From the NCBI RefSeq assembly GCF_900105125.1, contig NZ_LT629750.1:6785001-6849000 (forward strand): a stretch of DNA of 64,000 nucleotides, in the 5' to 3' direction. Within the stretch, counting starts at the first letter, position 1, and every line of letters begins with the position of its first letter. Positions 26,742 to 34,970 of this stretch are shown in pieces. Source of the DNA: Bradyrhizobium canariense (GTDB taxonomy: Bacteria > Pseudomonadota > Alphaproteobacteria > Rhizobiales > Xanthobacteraceae). The notes below the pieces were generated by a model that saw only the letters and a program-made list of their open reading frames with translations, was not told the origin of the DNA and searched no databases. The translations under genes and the position numbers were made by a program.

Positions 26742-27203
26742 ATGCTCAATGAACTCGATCGCAAAATCCTCGCGATTCTGCAGGTGGATAGCAGTGTGTC
26801 GATGCAGGAGATCGCCGAGCGGGTCGGGTTGAGCTCGACACCCTGCTGGCGCCGGATCCAGAAGCTTGAAAGCATGGGCTATATCAAGCGCCGGGTTGCC
26901 CTGTTGGACGCGGAAAAACTCAACCTCGGCGTCAGCGTCTTCATCGCGGTCAAAACCAACCAGCATAATGCCGAATGGGTGCAGAAATTCCGCAAGATCG
27001 TTGTCGGTTTTCCCGAGGTGGTCGATTTCTATCGTCTCAGCGGCGACGTCGATTATCTGATCCGCGCGGTGGTGTCCGATATCCGCGCCTATGACGACCT
27101 GTACCAGCGCCTGATCGCCAAGATCGACCTGCACGACGTATCATCGATGTTTACGATGGAGCAGATCAAATCGACCACTGAGTTGCCCCTCATGAATGCG
27201 TAG
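26742..27203 (+). CDS. Lrp/AsnC family transcriptional regulator
   Basis: A 153-residue regulator of typical size: helix-turn-helix at about 1-60 (LNELDRKILAILQVDSSVSMQEIAERVGLSSTPCWRRI, here cited by its parts) and a RAM/AsnC ligand domain after residue 65 that ends with MFTMEQIKSTTELPL. GGAGG lies six bases before the ATG at 26742. It follows the importer/ligase array after 246 bases and may control it. The STPCWRRI recognition helix is shared with Lrp-like regulators of amino-acid catabolism. Confidence 0.93.
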   Translation: MLNELDRKILAILQVDSSVSMQEIAERVGLSSTPCWRRIQKLESMGYIKRRVALLDAEKLNLGVSVFIAVKTNQHNAEWVQKFRKIVVGFPEVVDFYRLSGDVDYLIRAVVSDIRAYDDLYQRLIAKIDLHDVSSMFTMEQIKSTTELPLMNA

Positions 27204-27455
27204 GGCGGCTGGAAAGCCGCCGCCGCCCTCAATCTCACGCAACAGAATATCCTGACGACGAATCCTGATCCCACGTTGATCGTGAAGACGGGAGTGCTGG
27301 TCGCCGAACGACCGCGCCCGATTACCCGATCTGGGAGTCCCCGCAACCAGTGATTCTCGCGTAGACGAAGAACGTCTATTGGGCAGCATCTGCCTGCTGC
27401 ATGCCGATGTACTCGATGGCATTGTCAGCCAGATCGTTTGGCCAGCCCACAATTC

Positions 27456-27875
27456 TCATCTCGCTCTCTCTAACGTTTCAAAAATCTTGCCGTTCATCAG
27501 GAGCGCGATTTCGGTCGCAGGCAGCGGCTTCTGGCATTCGGACAATGGATTGAGCCAGAAATTGGACTCGGGCAACATCTCGAACAGATTGCGCGCGGCC
27601 GCGCCAAGGCAGGTCTCGGGCTCCTTGACATAGTCGGATATGCGTTTCTTCGACGTAAAGGCGGGATGCCATCTCATGCCCTGGAATTCGACGGTGGCGA
27701 CACTGATCTTTTCCTGAAATTTGAGCGAGCGGCGACGGCCCGGTTTCATTGGCGCTTCAGGAGTCAGCACATAGATTTCGGTTTCAAGCAGCGCTCGATA
27801 GAATGCGGGAACGATACCTGGATCCTTTCCCGCGGCCTGCATCAGGGCTTCGAGACTGTTTTCCGGTTCGAACAC
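27456..27875 (-). CDS. SseB-like protein
   Basis: A 139-residue protein with the SseB N-terminal-domain pattern: PENSLEALMQAAGKDPG, then FYRALLETEIYVL and WHPAFTSKKRISDYV. The family, named from a serine-sensitivity/rhodanese-linked protein of enterobacteria, has no settled function. It is downstream of, and on the same strand as, the sigma-54 activator, 108 bases after its stop. The 252-base gap on its other side (27204-27455) holds nothing supported. Confidence 0.7.
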   Translation of the reverse strand: MFEPENSLEALMQAAGKDPGIVPAFYRALLETEIYVLTPEAPMKPGRRRSLKFQEKISVATVEFQGMRWHPAFTSKKRISDYVKEPETCLGAAARNLFEMLPESNFWLNPLSECQKPLPATEIALLMNGKIFETLERAR

Positions 27876-27983
27876 GATGATCCTCCCATGGAATATGATA
27901 ATCCGATTTCTCGCATACCGCGCTTTGCGTGAAGGACAGATCGTGCCGCATTACCGGCGTCCTCCGCGATCCCAGCGATGACG

Positions 27984-29867
27984 CTAGCTCTGCTTGTCCC
28001 GAAGGGCGCGATAGATCGTATTGCGTGACACGCCGAGCCGGCGCGCGGTCTTGCTGATGTTGTTGCCGGTTTCCGCATACGCCGTCAGCACATGGGCGCG
28101 CTGAATCTCATGCAAGCCGTGTTCGAGCCCGCTGCTGCCCGACACCCTTTCAGGGCGCCGCTCGCTGGATGCAGGCCCGAGGAGGTTGTCGACCAACGTT
28201 TCGTCGATCAGATGTCCCGGCTCGGCCAGCGATAACCTTGACAGGACGTTGCGCAATTCGCGGATATTGCCATCCCAATTCAGCTCCGTCAGTCGATCGA
28301 TTGCGCTTTCCGTCAGGTCCGCGGAGGGATCAACCTTCTCGATCAGATGGCGGGCAATCTTGGCGAAATCCGAACGTTCGCGCAGCGGCGACAATGTTAC
28401 CTCGAGCGTATTGAGGCGAAACAGGAGGTCGGATCGGAAGCGGCCCTTTGCGATGGATTCGTCGAGATTGGCGTTGGTGGCGGACACCAGGAGAACGTCG
28501 ACCTGGCGTTTGACGCCGCCGACCGGACGGACCGTCCAATCGTCCAGAAACCGTAGCAACACCGCTTGCAGCGTCACCGGCATATCGCCGATTTCGTCGA
28601 GGAACAGCGTGCCGCCATCCGCCTCTTTGAATAATCCGCCGGCGCCGCCTTTCTTGGCCCCGGTGAAAGCGCCCTCGGCATAACCGAACAGCTCGGCTTC
28701 GATCAGGCTATCGGGGAGTGCGGCGCAATTGACCGGGACGAAGGCGCCGGTCCGCCCGCTCGCGACATGGGCATGGCGGGCGAGTTGCTCCTTGCCGGTA
28801 CCGGTCTCGCCGCGGATCAGGATCGGCATCTTGCGGGCCGCCGCACTCTCGACCCGCCGCACAACTGCCGCGATCGTCGGATCATCGGACACGAATTGCG
28901 TGGCGACTTCCTTCGGCAGCGGGGGCCGAGGTCTGGAAACTCCCTGAATCATCGGGAACTGGCGCGTGTTCTCGATTGTCGAGACGAACTGGCTGCCGAC
29001 GTCGTCCTCAAGGCGCTGGCGTTCCTTGCGCCGGCCCTCGTCGAGATAGGTGCTGAACTTCGTGCGAAAGACATCGGCGAAGCGACGGCCGGGCGAGGCC
29101 GGCAAGCCGTGCAACAGGATGCCCGCGGCCCTGTTCGCCGCGAGTATCCTGCCCTCATTGTCGACGGCCAGCAGCCCCGCGCTCAACGTGTGCAAATATT
29201 CGCCGCGGTTGTGGAACGCGATCAGGATATTTCCGCGATGATGTTCGCGGAATAGCCCGTTCTCGATCTGCGTCGCCGCCATCGCGACGAGCGCCTGGGT
29301 GTGAGCCTGCCTGGACACGCAATCCGATGAAGCGTCCAGTATTCCAGCCAGTTCGCCATCGGGCGCGAAGATCGGCGCTGCGATGCAGGTCAGATTGTTG
29401 TAGCGCGAAAAAAAGTGATCGCGCCCGTGCACGACGATCACGCGTTTGAGATGGGCTGCGGTGCCAAGGCCGTTGGTGCCGCAAATACTCTCCTTCCAGA
29501 CGGTGCCGGGACGAATGCTCGCCGCGTTCGAAGCGTCGCTGAAGCTTGGATCGGAGATGATGTCGAGCAGCAAGCCATCCGCGTTCGCAAAGGCAATCAT
29601 GAAATTGGAACCCGCGATCTGCTGATGCAGCGTGTGCATCTCGGCGAGCGCAAGGCCGCGGACAAGCGAACAACGCTGCTGTTCCTGGCGAAGGACAGCA
29701 GGGCTGACGAATTCGGGTGTAGGCGGGCGCAGCGTGTCGAGGCCGAACGAAATGCAGCGCATCCAGCTGTCGTAAATGTCCGCCGACAACAGTTCCGCGG
29801 GCGGTGCTCCGCGCTGCTCAAGCGTCATCCATGCATTGTCGACGCGCCGGCTGGCAGGCAGCATCAT
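27984..29867 (-). CDS. Sigma-54-dependent activator, AcoR type (first paralogue)
   Basis: A 627-residue enhancer-binding protein: GAF sensor at about 60-220 (AGSNFMIAFANADG, WKESICGTNGLGTA), PAS-like segment near 235-300, AAA+ domain from about 335 (GETGTGKEQLARHAH, GAFTGA loop, LFLDEIGDMP) and a C-terminal Fis helix-turn-helix (TARRLGVSRNTIYRAL). The intact GAFTGA loop means it can contact sigma-54 RNA polymerase. Start at 29867 follows GGGAGG. It is divergent from the monooxygenase operon and reads into a shared 333-base region with two inverted repeats and a -24/-12 promoter. Effector unknown; probably the substrate or its alcohol. Confidence 0.93.
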   Translation of the reverse strand: MMLPASRRVDNAWMTLEQRGAPPAELLSADIYDSWMRCISFGLDTLRPPTPEFVSPAVLRQEQQRCSLVRGLALAEMHTLHQQIAGSNFMIAFANADGLLLDIISDPSFSDASNAASIRPGTVWKESICGTNGLGTAAHLKRVIVVHGRDHFFSRYNNLTCIAAPIFAPDGELAGILDASSDCVSRQAHTQALVAMAATQIENGLFREHHRGNILIAFHNRGEYLHTLSAGLLAVDNEGRILAANRAAGILLHGLPASPGRRFADVFRTKFSTYLDEGRRKERQRLEDDVGSQFVSTIENTRQFPMIQGVSRPRPPLPKEVATQFVSDDPTIAAVVRRVESAAARKMPILIRGETGTGKEQLARHAHVASGRTGAFVPVNCAALPDSLIEAELFGYAEGAFTGAKKGGAGGLFKEADGGTLFLDEIGDMPVTLQAVLLRFLDDWTVRPVGGVKRQVDVLLVSATNANLDESIAKGRFRSDLLFRLNTLEVTLSPLRERSDFAKIARHLIEKVDPSADLTESAIDRLTELNWDGNIRELRNVLSRLSLAEPGHLIDETLVDNLLGPASSERRPERVSGSSGLEHGLHEIQRAHVLTAYAETGNNISKTARRLGVSRNTIYRALRDKQS

Positions 29868-30011
29868 CGATCCTCCCGGAACTGCTGTTCGGCATTTCCT
29901 CTTGATATTGGCCTGGTTCAGGCGTCGTTCGCGCGCCTGCGCTTTCACCGATCATAGATCAAACGAGCAAAAATCCAAATTTATCGCTGTTCGTTGCTGT
30001 CGTCTTCGAAG

Positions 30012-30028
30012 TGTTCCGTCTCGGAACA
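30012..30028. promoter_or_regulatory. Inverted repeat UAS-1 upstream of the sigma-54 promoter
   Basis: TGTTCCG-TCT-CGGAACA is a 17-bp perfect inverted repeat, centred about 97 bases before the -24 element. That distance is usual for enhancer sites of sigma-54 activators. It could bind either AcoR-type protein coded on the two sides of the operon. Confidence 0.6.
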
Positions 30029-30041
30029 GTTTCGCTGTCAA

Positions 30042-30069
30042 GTTTGCTCCGATGCGGATCGGAGCAAAC
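30042..30069. promoter_or_regulatory. Inverted repeat UAS-2 upstream of the sigma-54 promoter
   Basis: GTTTGCTCCGAT (30042-30053) and ATCGGAGCAAAC (30058-30069) are perfect 12-base arms with a GCGG spacer. The centre is 35.5 bases (about three and a half turns) after that of UAS-1. It shares the CTCCG / CGGAG core-like string with UAS-1 only loosely, so it may be a second, distinct site. A hairpin in a leader RNA is less likely as it lies upstream of the promoter. Confidence 0.55.
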
Positions 30070-30115
30070 CGGCCGAGATGCAGAGAACGCAAGAAAGATC
30101 AGCTTGTTAAGAGCT

Positions 30116-30131
30116 TGGCACAGCCCTTGCT
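30116..30131 (+). promoter_or_regulatory. Sigma-54 (-24/-12) promoter of the monooxygenase operon
   Basis: TGGCAC-AGCCC-TTGCT matches the RpoN consensus exactly at the invariant GG (30117-30118) and GC (30129-30130) with the required ten bases between them. It lies 70 bases before the alcohol dehydrogenase ATG and points into the operon. Two AcoR-type activators and two upstream inverted repeats complete the expected arrangement. Confidence 0.88.
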
Positions 30132-30200
30132 CACTTACTCGGCAAGACGACGTCGACGCGACAATCACAAAATAAAAATATCAGGGGGAGAGACAAATAA

Positions 30201-31244
30201 ATGAAAGCCGCGGTGCTCCATGACTTTGATGAAAAGCTGACGGCGAAGGAATTCGTCAAATACGAGGATGTGACGGACCCGAAGATTTCGCGCCCGATGG
30301 ACGTGATCGTTCGCATCGGCGGCGCCGGTGTCTGTCGCACCGATCTCCATATTGTCGAAGGCATTTGGCGCAGCAAGGTTGACGTCAAGCTGCCGTACAT
30401 CATGGGTCACGAAAATGCCGGCTGGGTCGAGGCGATTGGGCCCGGAGTTGAAGGCGTCAAGGTCGGCGACAGCGTCATTTGCCATCCGCTGGTGACCAGC
30501 GGACATTGCCTCGCCTGCCGGCGCGGCGACGACATGCACGCGCTGGATAGTTCGTTTCCGGGCATCAACGCCAATGGCGGTTACGCGCAATATCTGCTCA
30601 CGGGCCAGCGCTCTCTCATCAAGCTACCCAAGTCGCTCGCGCCGAAGGATGTCGCGCCGTACACCGACGCCGGACTGACGGCCTATCGCGCCGCCAAGAA
30701 AGCCTCCCGCCATCTGCTGCCCGGCGAATATGTCGCAGTGATCGGCGCCGGCGGACTTGGGCATATCGGCATCCAGGTTCTCGCTGCGCTGTGCGCGGCG
30801 GAGATCATCGTGATCGACTGCGCCGACAAGTCCCTCGATCTCGCCAAGGAGTGCGGCGCTCATCACCTCGTGAAAGCGGACGGCAATGAAGTCGAGGCCG
30901 TATTGGCGCTGACCGGTGGGCGTGGCGCCGAAGCCGTGATCGATTTCGTCGGTGAAGGCGACGCGATTGCCAAAGGCCTGTCGATGACGGCGAACGGCGG
31001 CTACTATTACATCGTCGGTTATGGCGGCAAGATCGATCTTCCGACCATCGACATGATCACGACCGAAAAGACCATCGTCGGCAATCTGGTCGGTACCTAT
31101 CCCGAACTGGTCGAACTGATGGCGCTCGCGGATCGCGGCCTCGTCGATCTCCATACCAAAGAATACAGACTCAGCCAGGCCAACGACGCGCTCCATGATC
31201 TGCACAATGGGCGCATCCACGGCCGCGCTGTTCTGATCCCGTAG
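30201..31244 (+). CDS. NAD(P)-dependent zinc alcohol dehydrogenase
   Basis: A 347-residue MDR alcohol dehydrogenase. Catalytic-zinc residues are Cys 45 (GVCRTDLH), His 70-Glu 71 (GHENAG) and Asp 156 (TDAGLTAY), a known replacement for Cys. The Rossmann motif is GAGGLGHIGIQVL. In the structural-zinc lobe only Cys 103 and Cys 106 remain; the outer two positions read Ser 100 and Ala 114, so that zinc is probably missing. GGGGGAG precedes the ATG. First gene after the sigma-54 promoter, it probably oxidises the alcohol made by the monooxygenase, for instance 2-propanol or acetol. Confidence 0.9.
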   Translation: MKAAVLHDFDEKLTAKEFVKYEDVTDPKISRPMDVIVRIGGAGVCRTDLHIVEGIWRSKVDVKLPYIMGHENAGWVEAIGPGVEGVKVGDSVICHPLVTSGHCLACRRGDDMHALDSSFPGINANGGYAQYLLTGQRSLIKLPKSLAPKDVAPYTDAGLTAYRAAKKASRHLLPGEYVAVIGAGGLGHIGIQVLAALCAAEIIVIDCADKSLDLAKECGAHHLVKADGNEVEAVLALTGGRGAEAVIDFVGEGDAIAKGLSMTANGGYYYIVGYGGKIDLPTIDMITTEKTIVGNLVGTYPELVELMALADRGLVDLHTKEYRLSQANDALHDLHNGRIHGRAVLIP

Positions 31245-31258
31245 AAATTTTTCACAAG

Positions 31259-31666
31259 ATGCTCAGCTTCAGTCCGGAACATCGAACCAGAGTAGTGCGA
31301 GTGACAGACGCCAGCGGGCGCGGACCGCAAATTACGGCAGAGGAGGCCGCCGAGCTGGAGCGCGCTCGGGAACGGATGCTCGCGCGGCACAAGCTGATCG
31401 AAGGCATGATTCGGAACAATGAAATGCAGCTGAAAAACGAGAGTGCCCGCGGCGGTGCAGAAATCGAGCTCGAATGCGCCCGCCGCGATGTGGCCCGGGG
31501 CGATGCCGGGGCGGGAGCAGAATTGGAAAGAGCGACTGCGCGGGTGCAGGCGCTTCACGAGGAGCATCAGCGTCTCGTCTCCGAGCGCGAATGGCTCAAT
31601 GCGTCGTTGCTGGAATTTGAAAGCGGTCCTTCGGCCGGTGAACATCAACGCTCGGGGCATGCATGA
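31259..31666 (+). CDS. Small coiled-coil protein of unknown function
   Basis: A 135-residue hydrophilic protein, rich in Glu, Arg and Ala, with two long helices likely to form a coiled coil (about 25-60 and 65-115: EEAAELERARERMLARHKL, ELERATARVQALHEEHQRL). It has no signal peptide, membrane segment or recognised domain. It begins 14 bases after the alcohol dehydrogenase stop and its TGA overlaps the next ATG, so it is firmly inside the operon. The ribosome-binding site is weak, suggesting coupling to the upstream gene. Role unknown; an assembly or scaffold factor is a guess. Confidence 0.65.
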   Translation: MLSFSPEHRTRVVRVTDASGRGPQITAEEAAELERARERMLARHKLIEGMIRNNEMQLKNESARGGAEIELECARRDVARGDAGAGAELERATARVQALHEEHQRLVSEREWLNASLLEFESGPSAGEHQRSGHA

Positions 31667-31914
31667 TGAGCAAGATCGAGATCAAGGCGGCCGGAAAGGC
31701 TGCGGCAGCCGGATCAAGCCATGCGCCGCCTCAGCACTTGGAAATGAGCGAGGAAGACAAGTCGAAAGACGCCTTCTTCATTCAGATCGCCGAAATCGCC
31801 GAGGCAATGATCGCACGGCACGGCAAGGACTTTGCAATTGGCGCCTTCGTCCTTTCGGCGAAATTCATCGCCGAGGGCAAGCCGCTGATCAACCGAACCA
31901 ACGGAGGTGGGTAA
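31663..31914 (+). CDS. Small acidic/helical protein of unknown function
   Basis: An 83-residue protein with a flexible Ala/Ser/His-rich head and a helical second half: EEDKSKDAFFIQIAEIAEAMI, then HGKDFAIGAFVLSAKFIAEGKP. It overlaps the coiled-coil gene by four bases (two ATGs in tandem), showing translational coupling. No family is recognised. The pattern of one helical bundle with a conserved-looking DFAIGAFVLSAKF is seen in small accessory proteins, but no function can be assigned. It stands 196 bases before the hydroxylase gene. Confidence 0.65.
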   Translation: MMSKIEIKAAGKAAAAGSSHAPPQHLEMSEEDKSKDAFFIQIAEIAEAMIARHGKDFAIGAFVLSAKFIAEGKPLINRTNGGG

Positions 31915-31928
31915 GACGGTCAGCTCCG

Positions 31929-31967
31929 TCAAACCGGTTTGAACCAAAACTGTGATTTCGGAAATCA
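31929..31967. promoter_or_regulatory. Two adjacent dyads in the leader of the hydroxylase gene
   Basis: TCAAACCGGTTTGA (31929-31942) is a 14-bp perfect palindrome. Ten bases on, TGATTTC-G-GAAATCA (31953-31967) is a 15-bp perfect dyad. Both sit in the 196-base gap before the large-subunit gene, the only sizeable gap within the operon. No -24/-12 element is seen here. They may be regulator sites for an internal promoter or RNA structures. Confidence 0.4.
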
Positions 31968-32110
31968 AAGTACCTTTACCGGACTTAAAGTTCGTTACGC
32001 CGACGCGAATTTGAAGAATGCGATCAAGAGAGCCAGCAATTGGGTTTCCTTTTGATCCCGTGACTAAAGCGAAAATGCTGAAGCCAAAACAACGTTCAAA
32101 GGAGAAGGAA

Positions 32111-33781
32111 ATGACTGCAAGTCTGACGCTCAATAAAATTACCTCCCAGAAAGGCATAAGCATTGCCGAAGCGGCAAACCGGGTGGCCGATCTTGGCTGG
32201 ACGCCAAGCTACGTGCAGGAGGCAATGACCTTTCCGACCGACTACAAGATCTCGAAGACGCCACGCGACCCGATGAAACAGGTGCTGCGGTCGTATTTCC
32301 CGATGCAGGAAGAAAAGGACAACCGCGTTTACGGGGCGTTGGACGCCGCGTTGCGCGGCGACATGTTCCGCAACGTCGAGCCGCGCTGGGTCGAATGGAT
32401 GAAGCTGTTCCTGGCGATCATCCCGTTCCCGGAGATCTCGGCGGCGCGCTCCATGGCGATGGTCGGTCGGCTGGCGCCGGGCGAGGAATTGCGCACCGGC
32501 TTTACCATGCAGATGGTCGACGAGTTCCGCCACTCGACGATCCAGATGAACCTCAAGAAATGGTACATGGAAAATTATATCGATCCCGCCGGATTCGATA
32601 TCACCGAGGCGGCGTTCGGCAAATGCTATGCCACCACCATCGGGCGGCAGTTCGCCGAGGGCTTCCTGACCGGTGACGCCATCACCGCCGCCAACGTCTA
32701 TCTGACCGTGGTTGCGGAGACCGCATTCACGAACACACTGTTTGTGGCGATGCCATCGGAAGCCGCGCGCAACGGCGACTACGCACTGCCCACGGTGTTT
32801 CTGTCGGTGCAGTCGGATGAGTCCCGCCATATCGGCAACGGTCACTCAATGCTGATGGCGATGATCAACGATCCGTCGAACCATCAATTGCTGGAACGCG
32901 ATCTGAAGTATGCCTTCTGGCAAAATCACGCGATTGTCGATGCCGCGATCGGGACTTTCATCGAATACGGCACGACCAACCGCGACAAGAACAAGGAATC
33001 CTATGCCGAGCTTTGGCATCGCTGGATTTACGAAGACTATTACCGGACCTACATGCTGCCGCTCGAGAAGTACGGCATCAAGATCCATCACGACGACGTC
33101 GCCGCCGCCTGGGATCGGATCGTCAAGAAGAACTACGTCCACAAGACCGCGCAGTTCTTCACGGTCGGCTGGTCGGTGAACTTCTGGCGCATCGAAGCCC
33201 AGACCGAAAAGGACTTCGAGTGGTTCGAGCACAAATATCCGGGTTGGTATGCCGAATTTGGCGACTTCTGGAAATGGCACGCCAAGCTCAGCGTCCCCGG
33301 CGAAACCAACATCCTCTTCAACAGTGAGGTGGGCTATGTGTACCCGCACCGCTGCTGGAGCTGCATGGTTCCCTGCCTGATACGCGAAGACTTCGTCTGC
33401 GATGAAGTCGATGGCAAGATGTACACCTATTGCTCGGAAGGCTGCCGATGGACCCACAAGGTCGCATTCTCAGCGGAATATGAAGGCCGAGCCACGCCAG
33501 CGATGGGCCGTTTCAGCGGCCGCCGTGAATGGGAAGACTGCTATCACGGCTGGGATGTCGCCGACGCGATCAAGGATCTTGGATTCGTCCGGCCGGACGG
33601 CAAGACCCTCATCGCGCAGCCGCATCTGCGCTTCGACTCCAAGGATATGTGGACGCTCGATCACGTGCGCGGACACACGCTTGGCAGCCCGCTGCGCGGA
33701 TTCCGGGCGCTCTCGCCGATAGAGAGAGAAGTCGCGGTGGCTGATTATCGCAAGGGCTTCACGATCAATCCTTGCCACTGA
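32111..33781 (+). CDS. mimA: Soluble diiron monooxygenase hydroxylase, large (alpha) subunit, MimA/PrmA-like
   Basis: A 556-residue alpha subunit carrying the di-iron centre. All six ligands are visible in the right order and spacing: Glu 108, Glu 138-x-x-His 141 (DEFRH), Glu 203 (AETAF) and Glu 237-x-x-His 240 (DESRH). Near residues 415-445 is a YHS-like cysteine cluster (CWSCMVPC, then two further cysteines in YCSEGC). It hydroxylates small organic substrates with O2. Group placement near mycobacterial MimA and propane-2-monooxygenase comes from the gene order (alpha, reductase, beta, coupling). AAAGGAGAAGG before the ATG at 32111 fixes the start. Confidence 0.93.
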   Translation: MTASLTLNKITSQKGISIAEAANRVADLGWTPSYVQEAMTFPTDYKISKTPRDPMKQVLRSYFPMQEEKDNRVYGALDAALRGDMFRNVEPRWVEWMKLFLAIIPFPEISAARSMAMVGRLAPGEELRTGFTMQMVDEFRHSTIQMNLKKWYMENYIDPAGFDITEAAFGKCYATTIGRQFAEGFLTGDAITAANVYLTVVAETAFTNTLFVAMPSEAARNGDYALPTVFLSVQSDESRHIGNGHSMLMAMINDPSNHQLLERDLKYAFWQNHAIVDAAIGTFIEYGTTNRDKNKESYAELWHRWIYEDYYRTYMLPLEKYGIKIHHDDVAAAWDRIVKKNYVHKTAQFFTVGWSVNFWRIEAQTEKDFEWFEHKYPGWYAEFGDFWKWHAKLSVPGETNILFNSEVGYVYPHRCWSCMVPCLIREDFVCDEVDGKMYTYCSEGCRWTHKVAFSAEYEGRATPAMGRFSGRREWEDCYHGWDVADAIKDLGFVRPDGKTLIAQPHLRFDSKDMWTLDHVRGHTLGSPLRGFRALSPIEREVAVADYRKGFTINPCH

Positions 33782-33796
33782 GCATGACGAACGGAA

Positions 33797-33819
33797 GGGG
33801 CCGCTTCGGCGGCCCCTTT
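33797..33819 (+). terminator. Intercistronic hairpin between hydroxylase and reductase genes
   Basis: GGGGCCGC (33797-33804), loop TTCG, GCGGCCCC (33809-33816), then TTT. An eight-pair GC stem with a UUCG-type loop is very stable. The short T-run makes it a weak terminator or a 3' stabiliser that would raise large-subunit mRNA over downstream genes, rather than the end of the operon, since the reductase gene follows in 62 bases. Confidence 0.55.
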
Positions 33820-33878
33820 GCCGGCAAGCAGCAAGACCCTCCAGCCATTTTTTCAATCACGACGACGACAGGGCCGAC

Positions 33879-34922
33879 ATGATGACGGACGCGCAGGTTC
33901 ACAAGGTTCGGTTCGAGCCGGTGGGCATCGAGATGGAAGTGGAAGAGGGCGAGACCGTGCTTGACGCAGCGTTTCGTCAGGGCATTTCGCTGATGCACGG
34001 TTGCAAGGAAGGACAATGCGGCAGTTGCAAGTCAAAGCTGATCGATGGCGACATCGAGCTGTTGAAATATTCGACCTTCGCCTTGCCGGATTACGAGAGC
34101 GAGACCAGCCACGTTCTGTTGTGCCGTACGCACGCCTTCAGCGATGTCAGCTTCGAACTGCTCAATTACGATGAAGACCTGCTCAGCCGTTCGATCGCGG
34201 TAAAGTCATTTGCCGGACAGGTCGCAAAAATCAGCGAACTGACGTCCGACATCCGGTTACTGGAAATCGAAATCGAGAAGCCCCTGAAATTCTGGGCCGG
34301 CCAATATGTCGATCTGACGCTGGGGGATGGCGCCATCACCCGTGCTTTTTCGATGGCGAACGCGCCCAGCGAAAGCAAAAACCTGCGCTTCATCATCAAG
34401 AAATATCCCAATGGGGCGTTTTCGTCGCAACTCGATGGAAAGCTGGGTGTCGGCGACGCCCTGATTGCCAAAGGGCCGTACGGCACCTGCTTCCGGCGCG
34501 AGGAGAGGCCCGGGCCGATGTTGTTGATCGGCGGCGGCTCGGGAATGTCGCCGCTGTGGTCGATCCTGGCTGATCACATCGCGAGCGAGGAACAAAGGCC
34601 CGTGCGGTTCTTCTACGGCGCTCGCACGCGCGCCGATCTCTTCTACCTCGATGAATTGGCGGCAATCGCCACCAAGCTCAAGGACTTCAAATTCATACCG
34701 GCGCTGTCGCACGCGGAGGCGGATGGCGCGTGGGCCGGGGAGACCGGATTCGTCCATGAGGTCGTGTTGCGTCATTTGCGCGAGGAGAAATTGACCGGTG
34801 CGATCGACGCCTACGCGTGCGGGCCGACACCCATGATCGACGCCGTGTTGCCGGTCCTGCAAATGAATGGCGTCGAACCGGACCATATCTATTTCGACAA
34901 GTTCACGCCGGCGGTGCGATGA
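33879..34922 (+). CDS. mimB: Monooxygenase reductase component (2Fe-2S, FAD), MimB/PrmB-like
   Basis: A 347-residue NADH-dependent electron-transfer protein. The N-terminal plant-type ferredoxin domain has cysteines 42, 47, 50 (GCKEGQCGSC) and 82. The FAD domain follows (WAGQYVDLTL, then RAFSMAN) and the NAD domain carries LLIGGGSGMSPLWSIL and the final YACGPTPMID. It passes electrons from NADH to the diiron hydroxylase. Its place between alpha and beta subunits is typical of MimABCD/propane monooxygenase gene order. Confidence 0.94.
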   Translation: MMTDAQVHKVRFEPVGIEMEVEEGETVLDAAFRQGISLMHGCKEGQCGSCKSKLIDGDIELLKYSTFALPDYESETSHVLLCRTHAFSDVSFELLNYDEDLLSRSIAVKSFAGQVAKISELTSDIRLLEIEIEKPLKFWAGQYVDLTLGDGAITRAFSMANAPSESKNLRFIIKKYPNGAFSSQLDGKLGVGDALIAKGPYGTCFRREERPGPMLLIGGGSGMSPLWSILADHIASEEQRPVRFFYGARTRADLFYLDELAAIATKLKDFKFIPALSHAEADGAWAGETGFVHEVVLRHLREEKLTGAIDAYACGPTPMIDAVLPVLQMNGVEPDHIYFDKFTPAVR

Positions 34923-34970
34923 CGGCGTCCAGAGTTCGTCGCAGAACAAAATAGCAAAAGGGAGCTAGCC

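Noticed and set aside
33797..33819. End of the operon after the alpha-subunit gene
   Set aside because: The stem is strong but the T-run is only three bases, and reductase, beta and coupling genes that must be co-expressed follow directly.
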